A stretch of DNA of 33,572 nt. Origin: a virus. Made by a program: the position numbers and the translations under genes. The stretch is from the IMG/VR virus record IMGVR_UViG_3300027969_000269, positions 1 to 33,572 of that record; one strand, 5' to 3'. This document shows positions 21,059-29,979 of this stretch, in pieces; position 1 is the first letter of the stretch; every line of letters starts with the position of its first letter. The notes beneath the pieces were generated by a model. That model worked only from the letters and a program-made list of their open reading frames with translations. It did no database searches and had not been told where the DNA came from.

Positions 21059-22027
21059 ATGCCAAACGCAACTAGAGGTGGGGAAATAACTTATAACCAA
21101 GAAGGTGTAGATATTAACAGCATATATGTTGTTGATAAAAATAGATCTATTCAACACGACGGATTTGGTTTAATTACACTACAAATTAAATACACAGCTG
21201 ACTCAGACAGAATGGATTGGGTTGATACCGATTTCAAACGCGGTGATAATCCATTAAGCGATGACGGCGCTGAGTATTGGAAAAGATTTACACTATATAA
21301 AGTAAGCGGATCTTCAAATGATGGTATTTGCACAATCACAGCAGATTATTGTGGTATTGAGTTTAATTCACCTACAACAACTACACAGGTTCAAGTAACC
21401 AGCGCTTCAGCTCAAGAAGCTATTGAAACTCACCCTAATTTTACAGCTATTCAAGTTCCAAGAATAGGGTCAAATGGAAGTAAGGATAAATCTGGAAACG
21501 CAATCCCTTTAGCTGGTCCAGCTAAATATATTAGTGATAATGAAAGTGATTTAACTAAAAATCCTAATCGCGCTCACTTTGCATATACTGCTCAAGCTGC
21601 AACTCAGGTTGTTCAATATCAATTCGTAGGTTTCCTTCCATCACAGAAACCAGAAGATCCTGTTAATCTAAAAGCTGGTGTCCGTTCTTATTTTAGACCT
21701 AATACAATTCTTCGTTGTCTTGCATACACATCATCTGCCGATCTTGCAAAGCAAACATTGAGAAGGGTTGGTTGGATAAATTACGGAAATATTGGGGCTA
21801 TTGTTTTGCCGCCACCTTATGATAAGTTATGTCAAGAATACACAGCAGATCTTCCAGCAAAATTGCCAAAAGGAACACCGCCAGATAGAAAAAGAAATTT
21901 CTTATGCACCAACGCTTCAATGGAAGTATATGGTGGCCTATATAAAGTCCAAGCAGATTTAATGATGAGTGGTGTTATTGGTTGGGATCCTGATATTTAC
22001 CCTGTTGAGTCAATTATAAATAAATAA
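21059..22027 (+). CDS. Tail protein downstream of the tape measure, unknown
   Basis: A 322-residue, strand-rich protein starting MPNATRGGEITYNQEGVDIN. In this position phages encode distal tail, hub or baseplate proteins. Readable features are DRMDWVDTDFKRGDNPLSDD near residue 55 and a Tyr/Pro-rich C-terminus (ASMEVYGGLYKVQADLMMSG). I do not recognise the family. The start follows AATAATTT, and the gene ends 6 bases before the next. Confidence 0.6.
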   Translation: MPNATRGGEITYNQEGVDINSIYVVDKNRSIQHDGFGLITLQIKYTADSDRMDWVDTDFKRGDNPLSDDGAEYWKRFTLYKVSGSSNDGICTITADYCGIEFNSPTTTTQVQVTSASAQEAIETHPNFTAIQVPRIGSNGSKDKSGNAIPLAGPAKYISDNESDLTKNPNRAHFAYTAQAATQVVQYQFVGFLPSQKPEDPVNLKAGVRSYFRPNTILRCLAYTSSADLAKQTLRRVGWINYGNIGAIVLPPPYDKLCQEYTADLPAKLPKGTPPDRKRNFLCTNASMEVYGGLYKVQADLMMSGVIGWDPDIYPVESIINK

Positions 22028-22033
22028 TCTAAA

Positions 22034-22744
22034 ATGGGAATACATGGCTTTTCAAATAACTCAGGTGGTGGTTTTGATCCTGGTGAAGCCATCTATGCAA
22101 AGTCCTTAAACAAACTTGCTCAGCAAGCCGATAGGGGAACAATCGGGCCATCTGAAGGTTTAGACATTATAAATTCTAATGGTGGAACATCTATATTTAT
22201 TCCACCAAAAGTTGACTACGGCGTTGCTCAAACACATTGTCCATTTGAATTATATTTATCCACAAGAGAATATAAAGGTCAGATGGGTAATGAAGCAGCT
22301 CAACTAGTTCCTTGTATAAAAGTATGGCCTGGAACAGTAAATAACATTGTTCCTATTTGGGTTCCTTATGATGACACTCCATTAGATGAACAACCCCCAC
22401 CATTCTTCCCAAAGAAAGAAGGTGGAATTGACAATGGAGGTTTAAAGTTTGATCAACCATTCAAATACTATTTTTACTTGGATATATCTGGATCTGGTTC
22501 ATCACCAGAACAATTTACATTCCCACAAGATGTTGAATTTTGGGGTTCAGAAAGTCCAGCGCCACAAAATACTGATTACCATACTTATCTAACTATTGGT
22601 TACGCGGAGAATGTTGCAATACCTAACACAAGTCCTGTTCAATATGCTTTTCAAATTGTTAATCTAACAGCTTGCGGATCTAAATGGGTTGAGCGCTTAA
22701 AGTGTGGAACTAATCTAGCAGAATATTATTGGGGTGTAGTATAA
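22034..22744 (+). CDS. Structural (tail/baseplate) protein, unknown
   Basis: A 236-residue protein, MGIHGFSNNSGGGFDPGEAI..., rich in Pro, Gly and aromatic residues (IKVWPGTVNNIVPIWVPYDD). It is probably an all-beta virion protein. Its stop shares a base with the next start (TAATG at 22742-22746). No family recognised. Confidence 0.6.
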   Translation: MGIHGFSNNSGGGFDPGEAIYAKSLNKLAQQADRGTIGPSEGLDIINSNGGTSIFIPPKVDYGVAQTHCPFELYLSTREYKGQMGNEAAQLVPCIKVWPGTVNNIVPIWVPYDDTPLDEQPPPFFPKKEGGIDNGGLKFDQPFKYYFYLDISGSGSSPEQFTFPQDVEFWGSESPAPQNTDYHTYLTIGYAENVAIPNTSPVQYAFQIVNLTACGSKWVERLKCGTNLAEYYWGVV

Positions 22745-24015
22745 TGACTGATGGTCCATTATCCAGACGCAAGGTAGGTCTTTTGTTTAATCCATACGAT
22801 CCTATTGAAGAAAGAATAGGATTGGGTAATGGAATAAGTAATGAAATATTAGGACACATTAAATGGGGTCAATATGGGAATAAATTGCCATTGTTTTCTT
22901 GGTGGAAAGACAATAATCCAGAAACAGGTATAACCGATGGTGCTTATTTTCCAACTTCAAATAAAGCTGTAAAATTTAAAGGTTCAGTTTTTACTGCTAA
23001 TTCACATTTAAGTTATTATTTAGAAATTACAGAAACATCAAAGGATTGTTTTGGTTCTCCAAGTGCATTTCAGCCAAATTACGATTTCTCGCCTTTTCCA
23101 TTTTCACCAGGCGGTAATGTTAAAAACTATCTTGGTAGTCATTTAAAATATACTTTTTCAACAGGTGGTGAAACTTGGAGAAATGCACCTTTTGATGATG
23201 GAACAGAATATTGTGCAAATACAAGTGCAAGTGCTTTGCAAAATCAAGGCAAGGATGAAAATTTTTCATATTGGTATAAAACAACTCAACAAACAAATGG
23301 TTCAGGACAAGTAACAACAACAGGAGAACTTTTATTACTTAATAAAGATTATGATCCATTAGATTATGGATGGAAAAAATGGATTACAGGTGGCTACACA
23401 GATGGTCAGTTATATTGGAAAGAAGATGGACAACCAATCACTTCAAATGATTTGTTTAATCCAGAGCCATTTGAAATTAAAACTTATCCAACATATATAT
23501 TAGCAAGAGACACCGATTATACTCCATATCAAATATACTCAACCGATTATACTGTTCAGCCAAGATACGGATTGTTTTCAAGAGGGACTGAAGCTCTTAC
23601 AAGTCCATACATAGCGTTTCAATCTCCAGCCGTTAATTATTCATATATGAGAGATTTGAAAACTATGAAGATAGAAATATTTGTTGCGATGAGTGGAAGG
23701 CCTTGCACACCTTGTTACTATGCTGGAAAGAAAGTTAATTTTGTTATTAAATATCAAGAAGGTGATGTAACAATACAACAAACAGGTAATTATACTAAAG
23801 AGGGAAACTACTTAGAATATAAATTTACTTGGGGTGAAATAAAAGAAGTTAAAAAACAAGGAACATTATCTGGAGATAAAGATAAATGGATTTTAAATAG
23901 TCCACAAAACGAATTAGATAAACAGAAACTTTCTGAAGTTATTTGGGCTGAAGAAGATCTACCAAAGGGTAAAGCAAGGCGCCTGGTTGATTTTTACGTT
24001 GAGTCCATAGAGTGA
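22744..24015 (+). CDS. Structural (tail/baseplate) protein, unknown
   Basis: A 423-residue aromatic-rich protein (many Tyr, Trp, Phe, for example SYWYKTTQQ and DPLDYGWKKWITGGYTDGQL). A CTPCYYAGKK segment near residue 320 has two close cysteines. It is probably a virion or baseplate protein ahead of the tail fibre. The ATG at 22744 is preferred over the in-frame start at 22729, which lies inside the previous gene. Coding is AT-rich like the fibre gene. Confidence 0.6.
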   Translation: MTDGPLSRRKVGLLFNPYDPIEERIGLGNGISNEILGHIKWGQYGNKLPLFSWWKDNNPETGITDGAYFPTSNKAVKFKGSVFTANSHLSYYLEITETSKDCFGSPSAFQPNYDFSPFPFSPGGNVKNYLGSHLKYTFSTGGETWRNAPFDDGTEYCANTSASALQNQGKDENFSYWYKTTQQTNGSGQVTTTGELLLLNKDYDPLDYGWKKWITGGYTDGQLYWKEDGQPITSNDLFNPEPFEIKTYPTYILARDTDYTPYQIYSTDYTVQPRYGLFSRGTEALTSPYIAFQSPAVNYSYMRDLKTMKIEIFVAMSGRPCTPCYYAGKKVNFVIKYQEGDVTIQQTGNYTKEGNYLEYKFTWGEIKEVKKQGTLSGDKDKWILNSPQNELDKQKLSEVIWAEEDLPKGKARRLVDFYVESIE

Positions 24016-24016
24016 T

Positions 24017-24038
24017 TTTGACACATTTGACTTATGGC
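24017..24038 (+). promoter_or_regulatory. Late motif copy E, TTTGAC doubled, N4-GGC
   Basis: TTTGACACA (24017-24025) is followed by TTTGACTTATGGC (24026-24038); the second matches TTTGAC-N4-GGC exactly. AAGGCATAACTCATT and the ATG at 24054 follow (15-base gap). It begins just after the stop codon of the previous gene. Confidence 0.5.
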
Positions 24039-24053
24039 AAGGCATAACTCATT

Positions 24054-26792
24054 ATGGCTATAAATACTTATCGTTTTTGGATGGCAACTGACGCTAATCG
24101 TTTATTAGCTAATCAAACTTCATTTATTGCCGCTTCGTCCCCTATTTTCTATCAAGGTAATGAGGCAAATTTAGAACTTCATATTGTAGCGTCAGCTGGC
24201 GTTGGTAATACCCCTGTTGAATTACCCTTCCCAGCTGGCGCAGCAATAACTGTAGCCGTAGGCGAAACAAATGCCTATCCAACAGGCGGCACATGGCAGC
24301 TCATGGTCAATGGAATGGAAACAGGCGATATGCCATACAATGCTACGGCTACTATTGTTCAAACAGCTCTAAATGAATTACCAGCTGTATTGGCGTCTGG
24401 TGGAGTAAGTGTTTCTAAGGTTGGAGACGCCTATAATATAACTTGGAATACTTACGGATCTAAACCTTTAATCGAACAAGGTTCTGACGCGCTAACACCA
24501 GCTTCATATATAACAGCAACATTGGTTCAAGCTGGAACCGAAGAATTAAAAGAAATCATTTTCGTTGAACTTCGTCAAAATCCAATAGCTTTGTCTAACA
24601 CATGGACAGCGCTACCAAATCCTGTAATTAGTAATCAGATTATTCAAGCTTGGGACGGATCTACAAAGATTTACAGAGTTAATATTGATCCTCAGCCAAA
24701 GTCAGGGTCTTTCAATATTTTTTATAATAACGTTTCTTATACATTTAGATATAATGTATCAGCTGATGAAATTGCTAATGCTTTAAACTTACAAGTATTC
24801 AATACAGGTTTTTCACAATGGGATATTGTATTAACTACTAATACAACATTAGAAACATCTGGAACTTTAATTGGTTACAGCGGTTATTATGGTTCTATCA
24901 ATTTATCAACAGCTGAGTGCCACCAATTCTTAAATGGTGAAGCTCGTAAAGCAACTACGATTGAAGTATCAATAAGTGTTGATGATAAGAAATATACACT
25001 ACTACAAACATCATGTGTTATAGCTTCTGATGTCATTACCGATGGTGCAATACTTCCTTTACCATTGGGAACACCTATTTCTAATGATCAAGCCAATGCT
25101 AGATTTGTAAGAAGGGACGCGGATCAGAACCCTAGTAATACAACAGTAAATCAGATTTGGAAAAATCTAGGAACTACCACACTCAATGGTGTAAATATTG
25201 CAACCGCATTAAGTTCTTCAAATGCACCTGGTCCTGGAAACGCGTTTGCTACAATGACAGACTTGGGATCTGTTCATGCTTCTTGGGGAAATATTACAGG
25301 CACACTTTCTAATCAATCAGATCTTACAAGCGAGCTTAATAATAAATTGCCACTATCAGGTGGAACATTATACGCTGGATCTAACTACATTGGTATAATC
25401 CCACAAAGCTCACAAATATATTTTGATAATGGTGGTGCAATAACAACTTTAACTGACACTCAATTAAGTTTCCAAGATGGAACTTCATCGTATAGGGCTG
25501 ATGGTGCAAGTGTTTCAGGAAATATTGAACTTAATGGTGAAACAATTAGTATTATTATTGAAGGTGGAAATGGATTTGGTGTTTGGCGTAATGCAGGAAG
25601 CGGTATTTATATTTCATCAGATTGGGTGCGTTTTCCAGACAACACTCAACAAACAACAGCCGCACTTCCGCTTACAGGTGGTAAAATGTCTGGTGCTATA
25701 AATCTTGATACAAGAGGACCAGGAGATGATGGCCCCTGGTCACAAGCTTTTATCGGTGGATTTGGTGCAACCGATAGTTTAAATGGACACAATACATTTT
25801 TTGATACTGAAGGTTTATATGTAAATGGTGCTAATGGTAAGTCTGTTATAATTTCGAATACTGAAGTAACATCAACTAATCTGCCTATTACATTTTCAAA
25901 ACAAGTTGGAGAAATTGGTGTAGATGGTTATAGAAAATCTACTTTTACTCAAAATGAAAATGGTTTTGATTTAACAACTGACGCATTGATTGGCATTGAT
26001 GGTTTTCAAAATCAATTAACATTAGATGTCAATGGACTTAAAATAAATTCGAGTAAGGTTTTAGACGCAAATTTTTTACAAGCACCTACTGTATCTGGAC
26101 AGGTAGTAATAAATATACCTGTAGGAAATAATATTGCACCACTAAGAATGTCTGCAGGAAAGACACCAGCTTCAACTTCACCTGGAGACATTTGGATTTC
26201 TACATCTAGTATGAAATACAAAGACTCATCGAATACAGAACGTATTATCGCTGACACTAATCGAGTAAATATATTTACTGCTTATCAAACTATTCAGCAA
26301 AGCACAAGCAATCCAACTTTAACAATTAACAATTCTGGATCTGGTGCTTCATTAAAAATTACAAATACAGGAACAGGCGAGTCTTTGCGTGTTGAGGATG
26401 AAACCAGCCCAGACACAACGCCTTTTGTAATAAGTAATTCTGGACGAGTTGGAATTGGCGTTGCACCAGACGCAAGCGTAGCATTATCGGTGGACTCTAA
26501 TGGTGTTAAGTTTAGCGATGCTTCTATTCAAGTAACAAAAGGGGATCGCTATAAAGCGACCTCTACAACTTCTATGGCTATAGATGGTGCTAATTCCAAA
26601 GTGTTCCAAACCCAACCAAATCTTGCATACACAAAATTTCAAAATTGCACAATATATCCAACGGCAGGAACAACCCAAGTAATGTATTGCCAGGTTAATT
26701 CCTATAATGCCACCACAGGTGCATTGGATGTTGACTCCGTAACCCATACAGGTTCAGGCACATTTGCGGATTGGGTAATTAACGTTGGTTGA
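24054..26792 (+). CDS. Tail fibre protein
   Basis: The 912-residue protein has a modular, low-Cys, Asn/Gly/Ser/Thr-rich composition typical of fibres. Two related beta repeats lie near the N-terminus (about residues 78-135 and 217-262; both read G-x-[W/F]-x-[L/I] ... YN[A/V][T/S]A ... ALN). LPLTGGKMSGAINLDTRGPG and an earlier LPLSGGTLYAGSN are fibre repeats of the 'L-P-L-T-G-G-x-M-x-G' class. The last about 80 residues (DRYKATSTTSMAIDG ... TGALDVDSVTHTGSGTFADW) resemble the terminal domain of many phage fibres. It probably recognises the host surface. No separate chaperone gene follows. Late motif E precedes it. Confidence 0.85.
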   Translation: MAINTYRFWMATDANRLLANQTSFIAASSPIFYQGNEANLELHIVASAGVGNTPVELPFPAGAAITVAVGETNAYPTGGTWQLMVNGMETGDMPYNATATIVQTALNELPAVLASGGVSVSKVGDAYNITWNTYGSKPLIEQGSDALTPASYITATLVQAGTEELKEIIFVELRQNPIALSNTWTALPNPVISNQIIQAWDGSTKIYRVNIDPQPKSGSFNIFYNNVSYTFRYNVSADEIANALNLQVFNTGFSQWDIVLTTNTTLETSGTLIGYSGYYGSINLSTAECHQFLNGEARKATTIEVSISVDDKKYTLLQTSCVIASDVITDGAILPLPLGTPISNDQANARFVRRDADQNPSNTTVNQIWKNLGTTTLNGVNIATALSSSNAPGPGNAFATMTDLGSVHASWGNITGTLSNQSDLTSELNNKLPLSGGTLYAGSNYIGIIPQSSQIYFDNGGAITTLTDTQLSFQDGTSSYRADGASVSGNIELNGETISIIIEGGNGFGVWRNAGSGIYISSDWVRFPDNTQQTTAALPLTGGKMSGAINLDTRGPGDDGPWSQAFIGGFGATDSLNGHNTFFDTEGLYVNGANGKSVIISNTEVTSTNLPITFSKQVGEIGVDGYRKSTFTQNENGFDLTTDALIGIDGFQNQLTLDVNGLKINSSKVLDANFLQAPTVSGQVVINIPVGNNIAPLRMSAGKTPASTSPGDIWISTSSMKYKDSSNTERIIADTNRVNIFTAYQTIQQSTSNPTLTINNSGSGASLKITNTGTGESLRVEDETSPDTTPFVISNSGRVGIGVAPDASVALSVDSNGVKFSDASIQVTKGDRYKATSTTSMAIDGANSKVFQTQPNLAYTKFQNCTIYPTAGTTQVMYCQVNSYNATTGALDVDSVTHTGSGTFADWVINVG

Positions 26793-26809
26793 TAATTTAA
26801 AGTAAAACA

Positions 26810-26950
26810 ATGTATTACATCATCACATTCCTCACAGCTCTAATTCTCGGCTTCATCGCTGGTGCTTTGTTCTTTCGTAACAATGCGCGAAAGCTTACAG
26901 ATAAAGAGATGGAAGGCAAAAGACTCATTGACGCACTTAAGGGGCGATGA
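26810..26950 (+). CDS. 46-residue single-pass membrane protein
   Basis: This short frame encodes MYYIITFLTALILGFIAGAL then FFRNNARKLTDKEM and ends in LKGR. Residues 3-22 form one transmembrane helix and the tail is charged and cytoplasmic-looking. Immediately before a lipoprotein gene and a holin-like gene, it could be a small spanin-like or holin-assisting lysis protein. It starts at an ATG 18 bases after the fibre stop and ends 3 bases before the next start. Confidence 0.5.
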   Translation: MYYIITFLTALILGFIAGALFFRNNARKLTDKEMEGKRLIDALKGR

Positions 26951-26953
26951 CCT

Positions 26954-27370
26954 GTGCGGCTAATCCTTTTATCCATTTTATTTTTTATCGGAATGGTTGG
27001 CTGCGCGTCCGTTATCAAGGACACAGCCAAAGGATCTGTAGCTACAATCGTTGAGGACTTTGACGAATACGATTTATCGGACGCTACTGATGAAGCGCTG
27101 GCTGTAGGTAAGGCCAATGGGACTTCGTTGTTCACATACGTTGGACTAGGTTTGTTTGCAACAGGCGCTGTATCGTTTGCCTTCTTTGCGCGAGACGCTG
27201 GATTAAAGTTAATCGCCTGTGGTGCATTGGCTGGATCAGTCCCCTACATTGTCCAATCGGCTTACTTTAGTATAATTGTTAGCGGCGCACTACTCGTCGC
27301 GCTTCTTATTGCCCTATACCACCTATGGTGGAAAGTTAAACAATCCGAAAATGTCAACTCCGACAAATAA
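26954..27370 (+). CDS. Predicted lipoprotein with transmembrane segments
   Basis: A 138-residue protein starting at GTG. Residues 1-17 (MRLILLSILFFIGMVGC) form a lipoprotein signal with MVGC as the lipobox and Cys17 as the modified residue, which supports the GTG start. After a short acidic linker come two or three hydrophobic segments (about 58-80, 83-100 and 104-126). A lipobox combined with multiple membrane spans is unusual for a spanin. It overlaps the next gene by 20 bases. Likely part of a lysis or membrane module. Confidence 0.55.
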   Translation: MRLILLSILFFIGMVGCASVIKDTAKGSVATIVEDFDEYDLSDATDEALAVGKANGTSLFTYVGLGLFATGAVSFAFFARDAGLKLIACGALAGSVPYIVQSAYFSIIVSGALLVALLIALYHLWWKVKQSENVNSDK

Positions 27371-27704
27371 CCCCGAAGATCTTGGCATTGTCATAAAAGA
27401 CGGCGTAATCGCTGGAACGCTCGGCGCCGCCGCGATGGTTGCCAGGTTAATGCTCTCTACCGAACCTGTAACGTTAGGTTGGGTTTTACGTAGGGTATCA
27501 GCCGCCGCGATTACATCAATCTTTGTAGGTTGGGCATTGGCAGATCAGATTAGCAGCCAACCATTGAAATTTGCCGCGATTGGCATATCTGGTTATACAG
27601 CACCTGAGCTATTGGATTACGGACTTCGTTATCTCAAGCAAAGGGGCGAAAACGAAATCAAAAAGATTAAAAGTGAAAAAGGAAAAAAGCACAAAAGGAA
27701 GTGA
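27351..27704 (+). CDS. Holin-like protein
   Basis: A 117-residue membrane protein with three candidate spans (about 16-34, 45-64 and 71-88) and a strongly basic tail (IKKIKSEKGKKHKRK). Size, three helices, charged C-terminus and the 'A-A-I-G-I-S-G-Y-T-A-P-E-L-L-D' segment resemble phage holins, which permeabilise the inner membrane at lysis. The ATG at 27351 is used rather than 27276, because the latter lies inside the preceding gene. Confidence 0.6.
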   Translation: MSTPTNNPEDLGIVIKDGVIAGTLGAAAMVARLMLSTEPVTLGWVLRRVSAAAITSIFVGWALADQISSQPLKFAAIGISGYTAPELLDYGLRYLKQRGENEIKKIKSEKGKKHKRK

Positions 27705-27993
27705 TAATAACCTTATCATATCCGTCATAGTAATTCTAACCATGTCTTGCTTATGTGCCGCATACACCTCTTTCATTGTTAATAAGGTATTGAGTGATCT
27801 AAACGACTCTCACGCCCTAGCTTTAATCATAACAGATAATGGCATAGTTTCAGATGACGCTAATTTGCAAAATCAGCTTTCTTCCTCTACGGCTGCCCTA
27901 AAATACTCTTACGATATATCTATTGCGATTATCGTATCTTGCTTTATGATCAGTCTGTCCTTAGCGTATCGTCAATTTAAGCTTCGTGCTTAG
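27673..27993 (+). CDS. Two-span membrane protein of the lysis cluster
   Basis: A 106-residue protein from a GTG start (KKEKSTKGSDNNLIISVIVI). It has hydrophobic spans at about 12-32 and 75-98 with a soluble loop between (DSHALALIITDNGIVSDDAN). It overlaps the end of the holin-like gene by 32 bases in another frame and the convergent primase-helicase gene by 17 bases. A TTG at 27571 is possible but would overlap the holin-like gene far more. It may be an antiholin or spanin subunit; unproven. Confidence 0.45.
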   Translation: MKKEKSTKGSDNNLIISVIVILTMSCLCAAYTSFIVNKVLSDLNDSHALALIITDNGIVSDDANLQNQLSSSTAALKYSYDISIAIIVSCFMISLSLAYRQFKLRA

Positions 27994-29962
27994 TCCCTAC
28001 GTAGAATATACCTGAACCAACTTTCTTTGGTTCTAGGACTCCGTTGGTGACTAATGCCTTCAGGATACCTTCAGCTTCCTCGCGCTTCATGCCATGATCT
28101 CGCTCAAGCTCTTTCAGTATGTTGACGCGCGCCGTCATGGGCTTAGTCCCATAATGGTCGAATTGTGGACCAAGCTGTGTTAAGCAGAACTTAGAGCTTG
28201 TAGGCGCTACTTCCCATAGCACCTTACCTTCGGCATGTCGCAGCTTGATTGTAAGGGTAGGTTTTCCGTCGGGGTGGCGCATACCAGCTAGCTTACCGCG
28301 CTTGGTTAGGTTAAATGAGAATATGGGGTTATTCTGATCCTCGCGCCTGACGTTAATAATAGCTCTTGCCCAATTAACCAGCTCACTACTCCCTAGACCA
28401 GAATAGGCCATATCGCTGATTGTTTGCCCATCTGTGACCTCTTTGGGCTTTGGCTTACCTTCGTGGTGGGTAAATACGATAATGCACCCTGTATCCTTAA
28501 GGATTGGTTGGATTAGGTTACGGAGAAAATGACTAGCCACTTCTTGCTTGGAAAGATCACCCCCAACGTAGGATAGCAGCGGGTCGCAGAACAATACGTC
28601 CAGCCCTAGACGGACAACTATCTTTCGGCATAAATCCGCGAAATCCTTACCTGTTTTGGTTGTCTCCGTATAAAATCTTAAGTTTTCGCGCAACATTTCC
28701 TTTTCTTCGGGTTTCAACTGCATTGACGATGTGACGCCCTGATAGCTTTCAGCCATGTCACCTACGTCGCACTCGGCCTGAATAACGGCGATTTTCAAAG
28801 GTTTCTTGACAGGTATGCCAAAAAGTTCGCGTCCTATTGCCCATGAGACGGCTGTTTGCATGGTGAAGCTGGACTTACCTATCCCCGATTGACCTGTAAT
28901 AAGCAACGATCCACCCCTACAAAGCCAGCGCCCATACCCGATGACATGGTTTGGGTCGTGTTGAGTGTCGTAGGTTTCTAGGAAATCCGTCTTAAGCTCA
29001 TCAGGTAAGTCTTGCCCTTCCTTCCAAGCTATCCAGCTATCCCAATCGTCGGCGCCGACATTAAGCGCCAATACCTTTTGCTCATTGTCCCCTCGCATGA
29101 TACCGCCCAATCTTGACCAGCGCGATGGGTTCTTGTTCTGCGGGTCGGGTTCATGATCAGACAGGAACTCATAAATCTGATTACGGCGGGCTTCCCATTG
29201 TTGCTTGTCTTGAGCTTCAACCTTAACCCAAGCATGAACTGACTTGCCACCTGAGTCTATCAAAGCTGTTATAGGCAAATTAGATTGGTGGAATATAGCT
29301 ATCTGTTCCTCTTTACTCTTTTTGTCGAACTCGACGAGGACGTGGCGGTAGCTGGAGATACCTGTATCCGCGCCTGTTACATCATCTTCCTTGTAAGGAT
29401 TGATACGAACCCAAGCGCCTTGCTCGGTATCGTCGAATTTCTTGTGCTTAGCGCCTGGACAGAAAAACTTAGTTATCCATTCCGATCTTGTGATAAATAT
29501 ACCTTTTGAAGCTGGATAGAACCTACCATCTTCGGACTGACCAGCTTCGTTGGTGATACAAACGATTTCTTCATCTTTGAAAGCCGCTAATAGTAAGTCA
29601 GCCGTAGTTAATGGAATAGATCCGAAAGCTATCTCGGCTACGCGCTTAGGGTCGAACATCATACGACCATTAGAACCTAATACCTTGCTGTTACCTAGTA
29701 ACCAACCTTTAGGTCTTTCGTGTGGTTTAACATACGCGTCGTTAAGCTTGTGACGCAAATCTTTCTCACTCCATTGAGGACTACAATGGCTTACGTTCCA
29801 CTCATTCAGTAAATTCCAAGCTTCGTCGTATGGTAAATCAAAACCATTCGCGAGAATAGAAGCTGCTCTATACGTTGCTGGGTGTCCACCAGCGCCTGAG
29901 ATAGCAGACGGAAGTTTGGCAAGGTAAGCTCTCGCCCCTTTGATACGATCTTGTGTTGTCAT
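27977..29962 (-). CDS. AEP-like primase fused to RecA-like helicase (RepA-type)
   Basis: A 661-residue replication protein. An N-terminal helical domain (about 1-85) is followed by an archaeo-eukaryotic primase-like region: RHVLVEFD (206-213; acidic metal-binding pair), DSGGKSVHAWVKV (236-248; the s-x-H motif, His243) and PSRWSRLGG (279-287). A RecA-like helicase domain comes next: Walker A ITGQSGIGKS (355-364), Walker B DVLFCDPL (455-462), FTHHEGK (497-503) and a SDMAYSGLGSSELVNWARAI-like segment. The C-terminal 75 residues look like a winged helix (MKREEAEGILKALVTNGVLE). It would make primers and unwind DNA. ATG start; it converges on the lysis genes with a 17-base overlap. Confidence 0.8.
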   Translation of the reverse strand: MTTQDRIKGARAYLAKLPSAISGAGGHPATYRAASILANGFDLPYDEAWNLLNEWNVSHCSPQWSEKDLRHKLNDAYVKPHERPKGWLLGNSKVLGSNGRMMFDPKRVAEIAFGSIPLTTADLLLAAFKDEEIVCITNEAGQSEDGRFYPASKGIFITRSEWITKFFCPGAKHKKFDDTEQGAWVRINPYKEDDVTGADTGISSYRHVLVEFDKKSKEEQIAIFHQSNLPITALIDSGGKSVHAWVKVEAQDKQQWEARRNQIYEFLSDHEPDPQNKNPSRWSRLGGIMRGDNEQKVLALNVGADDWDSWIAWKEGQDLPDELKTDFLETYDTQHDPNHVIGYGRWLCRGGSLLITGQSGIGKSSFTMQTAVSWAIGRELFGIPVKKPLKIAVIQAECDVGDMAESYQGVTSSMQLKPEEKEMLRENLRFYTETTKTGKDFADLCRKIVVRLGLDVLFCDPLLSYVGGDLSKQEVASHFLRNLIQPILKDTGCIIVFTHHEGKPKPKEVTDGQTISDMAYSGLGSSELVNWARAIINVRREDQNNPIFSFNLTKRGKLAGMRHPDGKPTLTIKLRHAEGKVLWEVAPTSSKFCLTQLGPQFDHYGTKPMTARVNILKELERDHGMKREEAEGILKALVTNGVLEPKKVGSGIFYVGTKHEA

Positions 29963-29979
29963 TTTGTGGCTTCAAATGT

